In this document: piece after piece, positions 25,887 to 35,141 of the stretch
How the letters are laid out: each line of letters begins with the position of its first letter
Position numbering within the stretch: position 1 is the first letter of the stretch
Origin: Sphingomicrobium sp.
GTDB lineage: Bacteria > Pseudomonadota > Alphaproteobacteria > Sphingomonadales > Sphingomonadaceae
Reading direction: 5' to 3'
Assembly (NCBI GenBank): GCA_036563485.1
Contig: DATCMI010000001.1
Span: 1,675,501-1,739,500 of the forward strand
Length of the DNA stretch: 64,000 nt
Position numbers and translations under genes: made by a program
The notes under the pieces: generated by a model
The model's database searches: none
The model's input: the letters and a program-made list of their open reading frames with translations, nothing else
What the model was told of the DNA's origin: nothing

Positions 25887-26800
25887 TGGCGGGTCTCCGC
25901 AGAGCCCACGATGTGGACGAACACGTCGTGAAGGCTGGCTTGAACCTGTTCGAAACGGCGCAACGGGAATTGGTCGGCGATGCAGCGTTCGAGAACGTCC
26001 CCGGGAGCGACGCCCGGCGCCAAGCCGACGTTCCACAGCCGCCAACCGTCTCCCGCTTCATCCCCGTCTTCGGCACTGTCGACGCCGGCGAGGCGGGAAG
26101 GGTCGTCCCGGGACACGACCGTTAAGCGGGCGGGCAGCTCGCCGCGTGCTTGCTCGAGCGTGCCTTCAAACCGTTTCCGGCCCTTGGCCAGCAAGAGAAG
26201 CCGGTCGCACAAGCGCTCGGCGTGCTGCATGATGTGGGTCGAGAAGAGCACGGTGGCGCCGCCGTCCGCGGCGCGGCGGATCTCGTCCTCCAGCAGCCCC
26301 TGGTTGACGGGATCGAGCCCGGAGAAGGGTTCGTCGAGGATGAGCAGGCGCGGTTGATTGACCAGCGCGGTGGCGAGCTGGACCTTCTGCGCCATTCCCT
26401 TCGACAGCTTGTCCATCGTCGAGTTGGTGTTTGCGGCGAGCCCGAAGCGATCGAGAAGCACCGCGCCCTCGCGCTTCGCATCCGCAGGCGTCATGCCCTT
26501 CAGGCGGCCGAAATAGACGATCGTGTCGAGCGCCGTCATTTGCCGGTAGAGGCCGCGCTCCTCCGGAAGAAAGCCGATCTCGCGGGCATTCGCGCGGCCC
26601 GGCGCGCGGCCGAGCACCTCGATCCGGCCGCTGGTCGGACGAATGATGTCGAGCACCATGCGCAGCGATGTCGTCTTGCCCGCACCATTGCCGCCGAGGA
26701 AGCCGAAGACGGTGCCGGGTTCGACGCTGAAGCTGAGATCGTCGACTGCCAGCGTCTGATCGAAGCGCTTGCTGACGCGCTCCAGTGTCAACACACTCAC
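25883..26800 (-). CDS. ABC transporter ATP-binding protein, NatA-like
   Basis: The 305-residue ATPase has Walker A GGNGAGKTT, the signature LSKGMAQKVQLA, Walker B LLILDEPFSGLD and the H-loop STHIM. The C-terminal extension of about 90 residues (DUF4162-like) is typical of exporter ATPases such as NatA. It is coupled to the permease downstream by an ATGA overlap. Confidence 0.9.
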   Translation of the reverse strand: MSVLTLERVSKRFDQTLAVDDLSFSVEPGTVFGFLGGNGAGKTTSLRMVLDIIRPTSGRIEVLGRAPGRANAREIGFLPEERGLYRQMTALDTIVYFGRLKGMTPADAKREGAVLLDRFGLAANTNSTMDKLSKGMAQKVQLATALVNQPRLLILDEPFSGLDPVNQGLLEDEIRRAADGGATVLFSTHIMQHAERLCDRLLLLAKGRKRFEGTLEQARGELPARLTVVSRDDPSRLAGVDSAEDGDEAGDGWRLWNVGLAPGVAPGDVLERCIADQFPLRRFEQVQASLHDVFVHIVGSAETRQ

Positions 26801-26878
26801 CTGTTCCGCCCCCCTTGCAGATCCGTGAGCTTTCTTACGGGCCAGGGAGGCGGCGGCAACGCCCGCCGTCGAAGATTC

Positions 26879-28168
26879 TCAGCGCTTCGCCGAACTGGTG
26901 CCCGAGGCGAGGGGCTCGGTCGTGTCGAGCTTGTAGATGTCGGTCGCAAAGGCGACCCGATTGCCGTCCGGCCGCGCGGTCAGATAGCTGATGTAGATCG
27001 GCACGCCCTTGGCGATCAGCACATTTTCCTCCGGCCCGTCTCCCGATGGAACGGGGTCGCGCCCGAGCAGCCAGGTGGCGAGGCGCTCGGGATGTTCGAG
27101 GCGGACGCAGCCGAGGCTGAGCGTCCGCTTGGCTTTTGCGAACAGGTTCTTGTGCGGCGTGTCGTGAAGGAAGATGCCCTGGTCGTTGACGAAGCCGAAC
27201 TTCATCTTGCCCATCATGTTGTTGCCGCCGGCGCGCTGGCGCACGTGGGCTTCGATGTCGCCCGCTGCGACAGCCTTCCAGTCGATGCTTTCCGGGTCCA
27301 CCGGAACGGCCTTGTCGCCGCCGAACGCCGCGACCGTGTCGTAGCGAGCGGCCTTGAGGTAGGAGACGCCGCGCTTGAGCACGAGCGGCGCGACGACGCG
27401 CTTCGTGACGTCTTGCGGAATGTGCCAATATGGGTTGAGCGTCACATAATGGATGGTGCCGGCGAGCAGCGGCGTCTGGGCGCTTTGCTTGCCGACGATC
27501 ACCTTCATGCTGTCGACGACCTGCCCGTCCTGGAGCATCATCATCTCGGCATTGGCGACGTCGACTAGGATGGCCCGGCCTTTGCCGGGTACGAGCCGGA
27601 GGCGGTCGAGCGTGGCCCGAACCCGGGGGTCATCCTGCTGGCCCTGTTCAATGGCAGCGGCGCGAAGGGCCGAATAGATCGGGTTGACGTTGGCGACGGC
27701 GTCGATATGCGCGGCGAGCGACGGCGCGGAGAGCGCTTCGAGCAGGATCGGCGTCGCGTCGGGCGCCTTGAGCTGAAGCGCGGGGTCTCCGAACCCGAAG
27801 CCCTCGACCGGCGCCTTCAGCGCCTGCACGTAGCGCACCCATGCGCGCGAGATCTGCTGGTCGTCCAGCGGCGTGCCGCTGGCCAGCGCAGCTTCGACGG
27901 AGGCGGCGAGCATTGGGCCGTCAGCCACACCGTCCGCGGGCGCGCGCTTCAGGATCTCGGCGAGGCGCGACGCTGCTGCGCGGGAGGTTGCGTCGCGCAG
28001 CCAGATGAGCGTCGCTGGCCGGGCTGCATAGAATCGCGCAACGTTCGAGTCCGGAGGGGTTGCGACGATCCGGGCCGCTGGCTGGGCCGGCACCGCTAGC
28101 GGGGCGACATCCTGCGCGTGGGCGGAAGCGGACAGGGCCGCAGCGACGACAAGGCTCCAACGCAGCAT
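26879..28168 (-). CDS. L,D-transpeptidase (YcbB-like) with variant SLGC motif
   Basis: The 429-residue protein has a signal peptide (to about residue 18), a YcbB-type N-terminal scaffold and a YkuD catalytic domain. The key residues are His335 in HDTPHK and Cys354 in SLGCVR. Most members have SHGC here, so Leu352 replaces the usual His. Such enzymes make 3-3 or lipoprotein cross-links in peptidoglycan in the periplasm. It is paralogous to the protein encoded at 42897-44216. Monocistronic on the minus strand. Confidence 0.85.
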   Translation of the reverse strand: MLRWSLVVAAALSASAHAQDVAPLAVPAQPAARIVATPPDSNVARFYAARPATLIWLRDATSRAAASRLAEILKRAPADGVADGPMLAASVEAALASGTPLDDQQISRAWVRYVQALKAPVEGFGFGDPALQLKAPDATPILLEALSAPSLAAHIDAVANVNPIYSALRAAAIEQGQQDDPRVRATLDRLRLVPGKGRAILVDVANAEMMMLQDGQVVDSMKVIVGKQSAQTPLLAGTIHYVTLNPYWHIPQDVTKRVVAPLVLKRGVSYLKAARYDTVAAFGGDKAVPVDPESIDWKAVAAGDIEAHVRQRAGGNNMMGKMKFGFVNDQGIFLHDTPHKNLFAKAKRTLSLGCVRLEHPERLATWLLGRDPVPSGDGPEENVLIAKGVPIYISYLTARPDGNRVAFATDIYKLDTTEPLASGTSSAKR

Positions 28169-28230
28169 GGGTCGAGCCTAGCCCATCGCGCCCTTGAGCG
28201 GGAGTGGCTTTCGGCCCGATTTCAAGAGGA

Positions 28231-28323
28231 TCAGGATTTTCTCCGGACCGCCCAGACAAACGCGGAAAGGCTGGTGATCAAAGCGGACAAGGCGATGATG
28301 AGCGGGGCATCGAGAACAAGCAT
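28231..28323 (-). CDS. Candidate 30-residue single-pass membrane miniprotein
   Basis: An ATG with TCGGAG about 9 nt upstream opens a 30-codon frame. The product starts MLVLDAPLIIALSALITSL, forms one transmembrane helix and ends VRRKS. The hydrophobic core, terminal basic residues and ribosome binding site fit a real small membrane protein. I have a vague memory of similar short proteins in sphingomonads but could not check. It lies 62 bp before the L,D-transpeptidase start on the same strand. Confidence 0.5.
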   Translation of the reverse strand: MLVLDAPLIIALSALITSLSAFVWAVRRKS

Positions 28324-28376
28324 GAGCGGCGACTCCGAGCAGAGACGCCATTGTTCCCTATTTGTTCCTAGCGAGC

Positions 28377-28394
28377 AATAGGAGATTTCCTATT
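28377..28394. repeat. Perfect inverted repeat in the leader region before rpsA
   Basis: The arms AATAGGA and TCCTATT flank a GATT loop. It lies in a gene-free stretch of about 400 bp (28324-28720) that holds the rpsA leader and the promoter side of the miniprotein gene. It could be an operator or part of an untranslated hairpin. Nothing else recognisable is seen in this stretch. Confidence 0.45.
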
Positions 28395-28720
28395 CACCGA
28401 TCTCCCCGCCCGGAGGAACGCGCAGCGGACGCCGTCTTGCCGATAAGGGCACTCTCGGCTAAGGGGCCGGCGTCCAGCGGGCGCTAAGCTGCTCGCGGAA
28501 GCCCGCTTTTTTGCGAGCGCGTGCGGTTGGCGGCTGAAAGGTCCGGCACCGGAACGCGCTTTTTGCGCATGGCGGGCCCGCGAGTGCTTCGAGCCTTTTA
28601 GGACGCCGCGACCGGATGAGCCGGCCTCGGCACTGTAAGGAAACCAGGTCCGCATGTTGGAGCTGCGCCATGGTGGCGCTGCGCGGCAGGCCGATTTGAA
28701 CGACGGAAGACCTCTACCCT

Positions 28721-30448
<1,728 letters not shown>

Positions 30449-30454
30449 CGGGAA

Positions 30455-30484
30455 AGGCGGCGTTTCTTTTTCGAAGCGCCGCCT
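30455..30484 (+). terminator. Terminator-like hairpin between rpsA and ihfB
   Basis: The arms AGGCGGCG and CGCCGCCT flank a T-rich loop, followed by ATTCTTCTT. It sits 7 bp after the rpsA stop. ihfB probably also has its own promoter in the following 90 bp. Confidence 0.65.
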
Positions 30485-30577
30485 ATTCTTCTTGCTTGGC
30501 GGGCTGTTTCCTGACAGCTTGCGCAAGCGAACGGTCCTCGCGGGGGCAGGACCGGATTTTTCCGTGGCGGGGTGCCG

Positions 30578-30874
30578 ATGATCCGTTCTGAACTCGTGCA
30601 GAAGCTTTGCAGCGACTTTCCCGACCTGACGCAACGCGAGGTCGAGGGCGTCGTCGGCGCGATCTTCGATTCCATCACCGACCAGCTGTCGAAGGGCGGC
30701 CGTGTCGAGCTGCGCGGCTTCGGCGCTTTTTCCACCCGCCAGCGCGACGGCCGCGTAGGCCGCAATCCGCGAACTGGCGAAGCGGTCTCGGTCGACGCCA
30801 AGCGCGTGCCCTATTTCAAGCCGGGCAAGGAAATGCGCGAGCGCTTGAACCTCAAGGAAGTCACGGCGGAGTAA
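30578..30874 (+). CDS. ihfB: Integration host factor subunit beta
   Basis: The 98-residue HU/IHF-fold protein starts [11 protein letters not shown]. It has the beta-arm region [12 protein letters not shown] and [12 protein letters not shown] at the C-terminus. IHF heterodimers bend DNA. The ATG at 30578 is preferred over an in-frame GTG two codons earlier because the family starts with MIRSEL. tRNA-Leu follows after 35 bp. Confidence 0.93.
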   Translation: MIRSELVQKLCSDFPDLTQREVEGVVGAIFDSITDQLSKGGRVELRGFGAFSTRQRDGRVGRNPRTGEAVSVDAKRVPYFKPGKEMRERLNLKEVTAE

Positions 30875-30909
30875 AGCCGGCGGGCTCACCCGTCGCGGTG
30901 GCCGGATCA

Positions 30910-30995
30910 GCGGACGTGGCGGAACGGTAGACGCTGGGGACTTAAAATCCTCTTCCCAATTGGGAGTGTGGGTTCGATTCCCACCGTCCGCACCA
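30910..30995 (+). tRNA. tRNA-Leu(TAA)
   Basis: The 86-nt class II tRNA has an acceptor stem GCGGACG/CGTCCGC, a long variable arm (TCTTCCCAATTGGGAGT) and a T loop TTCGATT. The anticodon loop CTTAAAA gives anticodon TAA. CCA is encoded. Confidence 0.97.
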
Positions 30996-31092
30996 TCGAC
31001 GCCTGCAGACGGTCCGGGGGACCGGGAACCGTCGATCATCCGCTTAACGCAGCTTTGCAGCTCCCCTTTTAAGCACACCAAAATTTAAGTGT

Positions 31093-31110
31093 TCCCCTCT
31101 AGCTAGGGGA
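31093..31110 (+). promoter_or_regulatory. Hairpin whose right arm is the ribosome binding site of the next gene
   Basis: The inverted repeat TCCCCT-CTAGCT-AGGGGA lies 2 nt before the ATG of the GGDEF-EAL gene. The right arm AGGGGA is the only Shine-Dalgarno candidate. If formed in the mRNA, the hairpin would mask it. Confidence 0.45.
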
Positions 31111-31112
31111 GC

Positions 31113-32714
31113 ATGTCGGGCAGTGGATCAAGGCCGGTGCGTTCAGGCCTGCTCAGCGCGCGGCGCGACGCCGTCGTGCTTGCGATCCTCATCAGCGCCG
31201 TGCTGCTCCTGATCTGGAACGGACGCGCCTTCTTCAGCAACTTCGTGGTCGACAGCGAAAAGCTTGCAACCGACGTGCGGATCGCGAGCACCGCGCTGAC
31301 GTTGAACGTGGCGCTGATCCTGTTTGGATGGCGGCGCTACGTCGACCTTCAGCATGAAGCGGAAGCCCGCGCGGAGCAGGAGCGGCGCGCCGCCTTGCTC
31401 GCGACCACCGACCCCACGACCGGCCTATACAACCGCAAGGGCTTTGCCGACCGGGGCGCGCAGCTCTGCAGCGAAGCGGCGGAGCGCGGCGACAATCTTG
31501 TCATCATCTCCTGCCAGATTCAGCGGTTCAAGACGGTCAACGACCAGCATGGCTATGACGCCGGGGATTGGCTGCTCAAGTCGCTGTCGGCAGCACTGAA
31601 CGAGGAACTCGGCCCCGACGCGGTCATCGCGCGCTTGAGCGGCGACGAGTTCGCGGTCGCGCTTGCGCTTGCTGCGGACCGGACGGCCTCCGCCGAAGAA
31701 TGCGCCGAGACGGTGCTCCGGACTGCCACGCGGCCCCTGATGCTCAACGACCGGATCATTCAGGTCGGGGCATTTGCCGGCATTGCCCTCGCACCGGCGG
31801 CGACCGCGCGAATCCCGGATGTGCTGCGGCGCGCCGACATCGCGATGGATCGGGCGCGCAGCGGCCGGGTTGCACGGCCGGTGTGGTTCGATGCTGGCAT
31901 GGAACGCGCGCTCATCGCCCACGGCGAGATCGAGCAGGGTATCCGCTACGGCCTCGAACATTCGCAGTTCCTTCCATATTTCGAGCCGCAGGTGGACCTG
32001 GGCACCGGCGAGATCGTCGGCTTCGAAGTGCTCGCCCGGTGGAAGCATCCGCTGTCCGGAATCATCGGACCCGACGTATTCATCCCGGTCGCCGAAGAGA
32101 TCGGCTTGATCGGGCGCCTTTCCGAACAGGTGATTTCGGAGGCCCTGCGGGAGGCGGCCAATTGGGATCCGTCGATCAAGATCTCGGTCAATATCTCTCC
32201 GTCCCAGCTGGCGGACGGGTGGCTGGCACAGCGCGTCGTCCGCATCCTTGCCGAGACGGCGTTCCCCGCCGAGCGGCTGGTCGTCGAAGTCACCGAAAGC
32301 TCCCTCTTCGCCGACCTCGAGCTCGCCAAGACCATTGTCACCAGCCTGAAGAACCAGGGCGTGCGCCTCGCGCTCGACGACTTCGGCACCGGCTTCTCGT
32401 CGCTCGCGCACATTCGCTCGCTGCCGTTCGACATCATCAAGATCGACCGCAGCTTCGTGTCCAACGTCAGCACGAAGAAAGAGAGCGCGGCCATCATCCG
32501 CGCGGTGACCACGCTGGCCGCGGCCCTGTCTGTGCCGGTCTGCGTCGAGGGAATCGAGAATGAAGAGGTGTTCAAGGCCGTCGTCCGGCTCGGCTGCTCG
32601 ATCGGCCAGGGCTGGTACTTCGGCAAGGCGATGACCGGCGAACAAGCCCGCGAGCTGCTTGCTGCGCGTGACCGCGGTGACGAGGCAGCGCTCTCCTCAG
32701 CCGCCAACGGCTAA
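31113..32714 (+). CDS. GGDEF-EAL protein, cyclase site degenerate, probable c-di-GMP phosphodiesterase
   Basis: The 533-residue protein has two N-terminal transmembrane helices (about 20-36 and 58-74). In the GGDEF domain the metal-binding DxD has become QIQ (QIQRFKTVND) and the signature is SGDEF (176-180), so cyclase activity is doubtful. The EAL domain has EVL at 306-308, a common active variant. NISPSQ, EVTES, DDFGTGFSS, KIDRSF and EGIE are all present, so hydrolysis of cyclic di-GMP is likely. It is a paralogue of the protein at 22801-24399. Its ribosome binding site lies in a hairpin. Confidence 0.9.
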   Translation: MSGSGSRPVRSGLLSARRDAVVLAILISAVLLLIWNGRAFFSNFVVDSEKLATDVRIASTALTLNVALILFGWRRYVDLQHEAEARAEQERRAALLATTDPTTGLYNRKGFADRGAQLCSEAAERGDNLVIISCQIQRFKTVNDQHGYDAGDWLLKSLSAALNEELGPDAVIARLSGDEFAVALALAADRTASAEECAETVLRTATRPLMLNDRIIQVGAFAGIALAPAATARIPDVLRRADIAMDRARSGRVARPVWFDAGMERALIAHGEIEQGIRYGLEHSQFLPYFEPQVDLGTGEIVGFEVLARWKHPLSGIIGPDVFIPVAEEIGLIGRLSEQVISEALREAANWDPSIKISVNISPSQLADGWLAQRVVRILAETAFPAERLVVEVTESSLFADLELAKTIVTSLKNQGVRLALDDFGTGFSSLAHIRSLPFDIIKIDRSFVSNVSTKKESAAIIRAVTTLAAALSVPVCVEGIENEEVFKAVVRLGCSIGQGWYFGKAMTGEQARELLAARDRGDEAALSSAANG

Positions 32715-32737
32715 TCAAAACCGTGAAATCCTGACCT

Positions 32738-32758
32738 CCTGTCCCATGCCGGGACAGG
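32738..32758. terminator. Perfect hairpin downstream of the GGDEF-EAL gene
   Basis: The arms CCTGTCCC and GGGACAGG flank an ATGCC loop, 23 bp after the stop. No T-tract follows, so terminator function is tentative. Confidence 0.4.
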
Positions 32759-32819
32759 GGGAGCCGCGCGCCCTTGCGGTGCGTTGGGACGTGGTTAACA
32801 CCGCGTTAGGATTTACACG

Positions 32820-32993
32820 ATGCAAGCCGCCCGTCCCCTCTTCGCCATGCACCCGCTGCGCTTCGGGCGCGGCCCGGTGCGCGTGCTTGCCGCGGCTGAG
32901 CCGGCGAGCGGGAGCGGCATTGGCGGGGACCTGAAGCTGTTCGCGACGACCTTCGCCGCCGGGTTCCTGTTCGTCTCGATCCTGATCGGCTGA
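32820..32993 (+). CDS. Small membrane protein, 57 residues
   Basis: The ATG follows TTAGGATTTACACG. The product has a basic Pro/Ala-rich N-terminal half with several Arg. A single C-terminal transmembrane helix begins near residue 37, with the DLKLFATTFAAGFLFVSILI core. I recall short proteins with a similar DLKLFA...GFLF helix from sphingomonads, annotated as hypothetical. Codon use matches the genome. It is convergent with the LplT-like gene, 14 bp away. Confidence 0.65.
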   Translation: MQAARPLFAMHPLRFGRGPVRVLAAAEPASGSGIGGDLKLFATTFAAGFLFVSILIG

Positions 32994-33007
32994 ACGGGCG
33001 CGCTGCC

Positions 33008-34321
33008 TTAGTCGTCGGCGCGGTGGAGCTTCCAGGCAAGCCAGGCTGCAACGACGCTCGCAATCGCCACGATCAGCAAGCTGTCGGCGACGGTGATTCC
33101 CGCCAGAACGGCAAGGGTCAGGACTAATGTCGCGGCGACCATGAAGCCGGAATTGACGATATTGTTCGCTGCGATGGTTCGCGCGGTTTCCGATTTCGGC
33201 ACCGTAGTCGTTAGGAACGCGTAGAGCGGCACGACGAACATGCCGCCGGCGATCGCGACGCCGAGCAAATCGACGACCACCATCCAGCTGTTGGGGACGG
33301 TGAGGAAGGTCTGGATGTCATGGAGCTCGCCGCTGTGGACTGGCCAATTGCGGACTCGGCGGAACAGGTCGAGGACGAACACGCCCATGAACAAAGCCGC
33401 CAAGGGCGAATAGCGTGCCGAGACCTGGCCCTTGAGCAGCCAGTTGACGAGCACTGAGCCGATCGCGACGCCGACCGAGAAGATGGCGAGGAATAAGGTG
33501 GCGACCGTCTGGTCGGAGCCGAGGCTGTTCTTCACCAGCGGCGGAAATTGGGCAGCGAGGACCGCGCCCATCGCCCAGAAGAAGCTGATGGAAAGGATCG
33601 CTAGGAACAGGCGCCGCACGTGCAGCGTCGCGCTAACGAGGGTAATTGACGCACGCACGATGTGCCAATCCATGCCGCGGCTGGGAAAGCCGGGAAGCTC
33701 CGGATCATTGGCCGGTGGGGCAGGGGGAACCAGCCCGCCGGCGATACGCCCGACCACCGCAACCGCGAGGACAGCGGCCGCGGCCCATTCCGCATGATAG
33801 CTGCCGTCGGGACGCTGGAGGACCAGAAGGCCGCCAAGGATCGTACCGCCGAGGATGGCGATGTAGGTCCCCGCCTCGACCAAGCCGGTGCCGCCGAGGA
33901 CTTCGTCGTCCTTCAGATGCTGCGGCAGGAGTGCATATTTGATCGGGCCGAAGAAGGTCGAGTGAACGCCCATCGCGGTCAAGGCCGCGAGCAACAGCGG
34001 GATGTTGTGGAGCAGCAGTCCGCCGGCGCCGACCACCATGATCAGGATCTCGGCGGTTTTTACGATGCGGATGATCCGCGCCTTGTCATTACCGTCGGCA
34101 AGCTGGCCGGCGAGCGCGGAGAGAAGGAAGAACGGCGCGATGAACAGGCCGCCTGCAATGGCGCTGAACGTCGCCTCCTGCTCCGCGTCGCCGTAGATGC
34201 CGTAGATGACGAGAAGCACCATCGCGGTGCGGAACAGATTGTCGTTGAACGCCCCCAGGAACTGGGTGACGAACAAAGGCAGGAAGCGGCGCGTACGCAC
34301 CAGGTGAAGCGCGTCGTGCAT
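33008..34321 (-). CDS. MFS transporter, LplT-like (lysophospholipid carrier type)
   Basis: The 437-residue protein has about 12 transmembrane helices. It begins with LPLFVTQFLGAFNDNLFR, the hallmark of the LplT/Aas-associated MFS group that flips lysophospholipids across the inner membrane. FFGPIKYALLPQHLKDDEV is also typical. In many bacteria this part is fused to or next to an acyltransferase, which is absent here. Starts at ATG. It is divergent from pgsA with a 133-bp gap. Confidence 0.8.
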   Translation of the reverse strand: MHDALHLVRTRRFLPLFVTQFLGAFNDNLFRTAMVLLVIYGIYGDAEQEATFSAIAGGLFIAPFFLLSALAGQLADGNDKARIIRIVKTAEILIMVVGAGGLLLHNIPLLLAALTAMGVHSTFFGPIKYALLPQHLKDDEVLGGTGLVEAGTYIAILGGTILGGLLVLQRPDGSYHAEWAAAAVLAVAVVGRIAGGLVPPAPPANDPELPGFPSRGMDWHIVRASITLVSATLHVRRLFLAILSISFFWAMGAVLAAQFPPLVKNSLGSDQTVATLFLAIFSVGVAIGSVLVNWLLKGQVSARYSPLAALFMGVFVLDLFRRVRNWPVHSGELHDIQTFLTVPNSWMVVVDLLGVAIAGGMFVVPLYAFLTTTVPKSETARTIAANNIVNSGFMVAATLVLTLAVLAGITVADSLLIVAIASVVAAWLAWKLHRADD

Positions 34322-34454
34322 CAGGCGTTGTTGAGGCAGGGCCGCTTCGGGCGAATGGTCATCGGCAAACCTGTAGCGGCTCCGCCAAGAGCAGCAAGGA
34401 GCAGCTTCGCGATGGTCTTTCGCAGCGTCGAAGGTTTGGCGTAGAGGCTAACCA

Positions 34455-35021
34455 ATGTTGTCGTTGCCGAACCTGCTGACGCTGTCGCGGATCCTTGCGG
34501 TTCCGATCCTCGTCTTCCTGCTGTGGCGGCCGACGCCGATCGATTACGGCTTCACCTTCGTTCTCTACTGCCTTGTCGGCATCACCGATTATTTCGACGG
34601 CTACCTGGCCCGCGCGCACGGGCAGATTTCGCGCCTCGGGCAGTTCCTCGATCCGATCGCCGACAAGATCATGGTCGCGGCGGTCATCGTTATGCTGGTG
34701 TCGACCCGCAAGATGAGCGGCGAACCGGTCATCCACGGGCTCCACATCGTCCCCGCGCTGGTGATCCTGCTGCGGGAGATCATCGTCTCCGGCCTTCGCG
34801 AGTTCCTGGCGCCGCTTCAGGTGTCGATCCCGGTGAGCAGGCTCGCCAAGTGGAAGACGACCTTCCAGCTGGTGGCGCTCGGCGCGCTGATCCTGGGCGG
34901 CGCGGTGCCGGATCAATTGTGGGTCCACAATGTCGGGCTGGCGAGCCTGTGGGCCGCGGCAGCGCTGACGCTCGTCACCGGCTACGATTACCTGCGGATC
35001 GGCATCAAGCACATGGACTGA
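34455..35021 (+). CDS. pgsA: CDP-diacylglycerol--glycerol-3-phosphate 3-phosphatidyltransferase
   Basis: The 188-residue membrane enzyme has the CDP-alcohol phosphotransferase motif: DYFDGYLAR, then GQFLDPIADK (D-x2-DG-x2-AR-x8-G-x3-D-x3-D). The N-terminus SLPNLLTLSRILAVPIL is typical of PgsA. It makes phosphatidylglycerol phosphate at the inner membrane. A hairpin with CGCCCG arms follows the stop. The neighbouring LplT-like gene on the other strand also concerns phospholipids. Confidence 0.93.
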   Translation: MLSLPNLLTLSRILAVPILVFLLWRPTPIDYGFTFVLYCLVGITDYFDGYLARAHGQISRLGQFLDPIADKIMVAAVIVMLVSTRKMSGEPVIHGLHIVPALVILLREIIVSGLREFLAPLQVSIPVSRLAKWKTTFQLVALGALILGGAVPDQLWVHNVGLASLWAAAALTLVTGYDYLRIGIKHMD

Positions 35022-35022
35022 G

Positions 35023-35040
35023 CGCCCGTTCGTCCGGGCG
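35023..35040 (+). terminator. Short hairpin after pgsA
   Basis: CGCCCG and CGGGCG flank a 6-nt loop directly after the stop, followed within 12 nt by GGTTTTG. Probable weak terminator. Confidence 0.45.
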
Positions 35041-35141
35041 ACTAATCGGTTTTGTAACTCTCACTGACGCAATCAACTTGTTTCCCGGGCGCCAACGCGC
35101 CTCCTACCGTCTTCCTCAAACCATCAGCATGGAGGCGAGCA

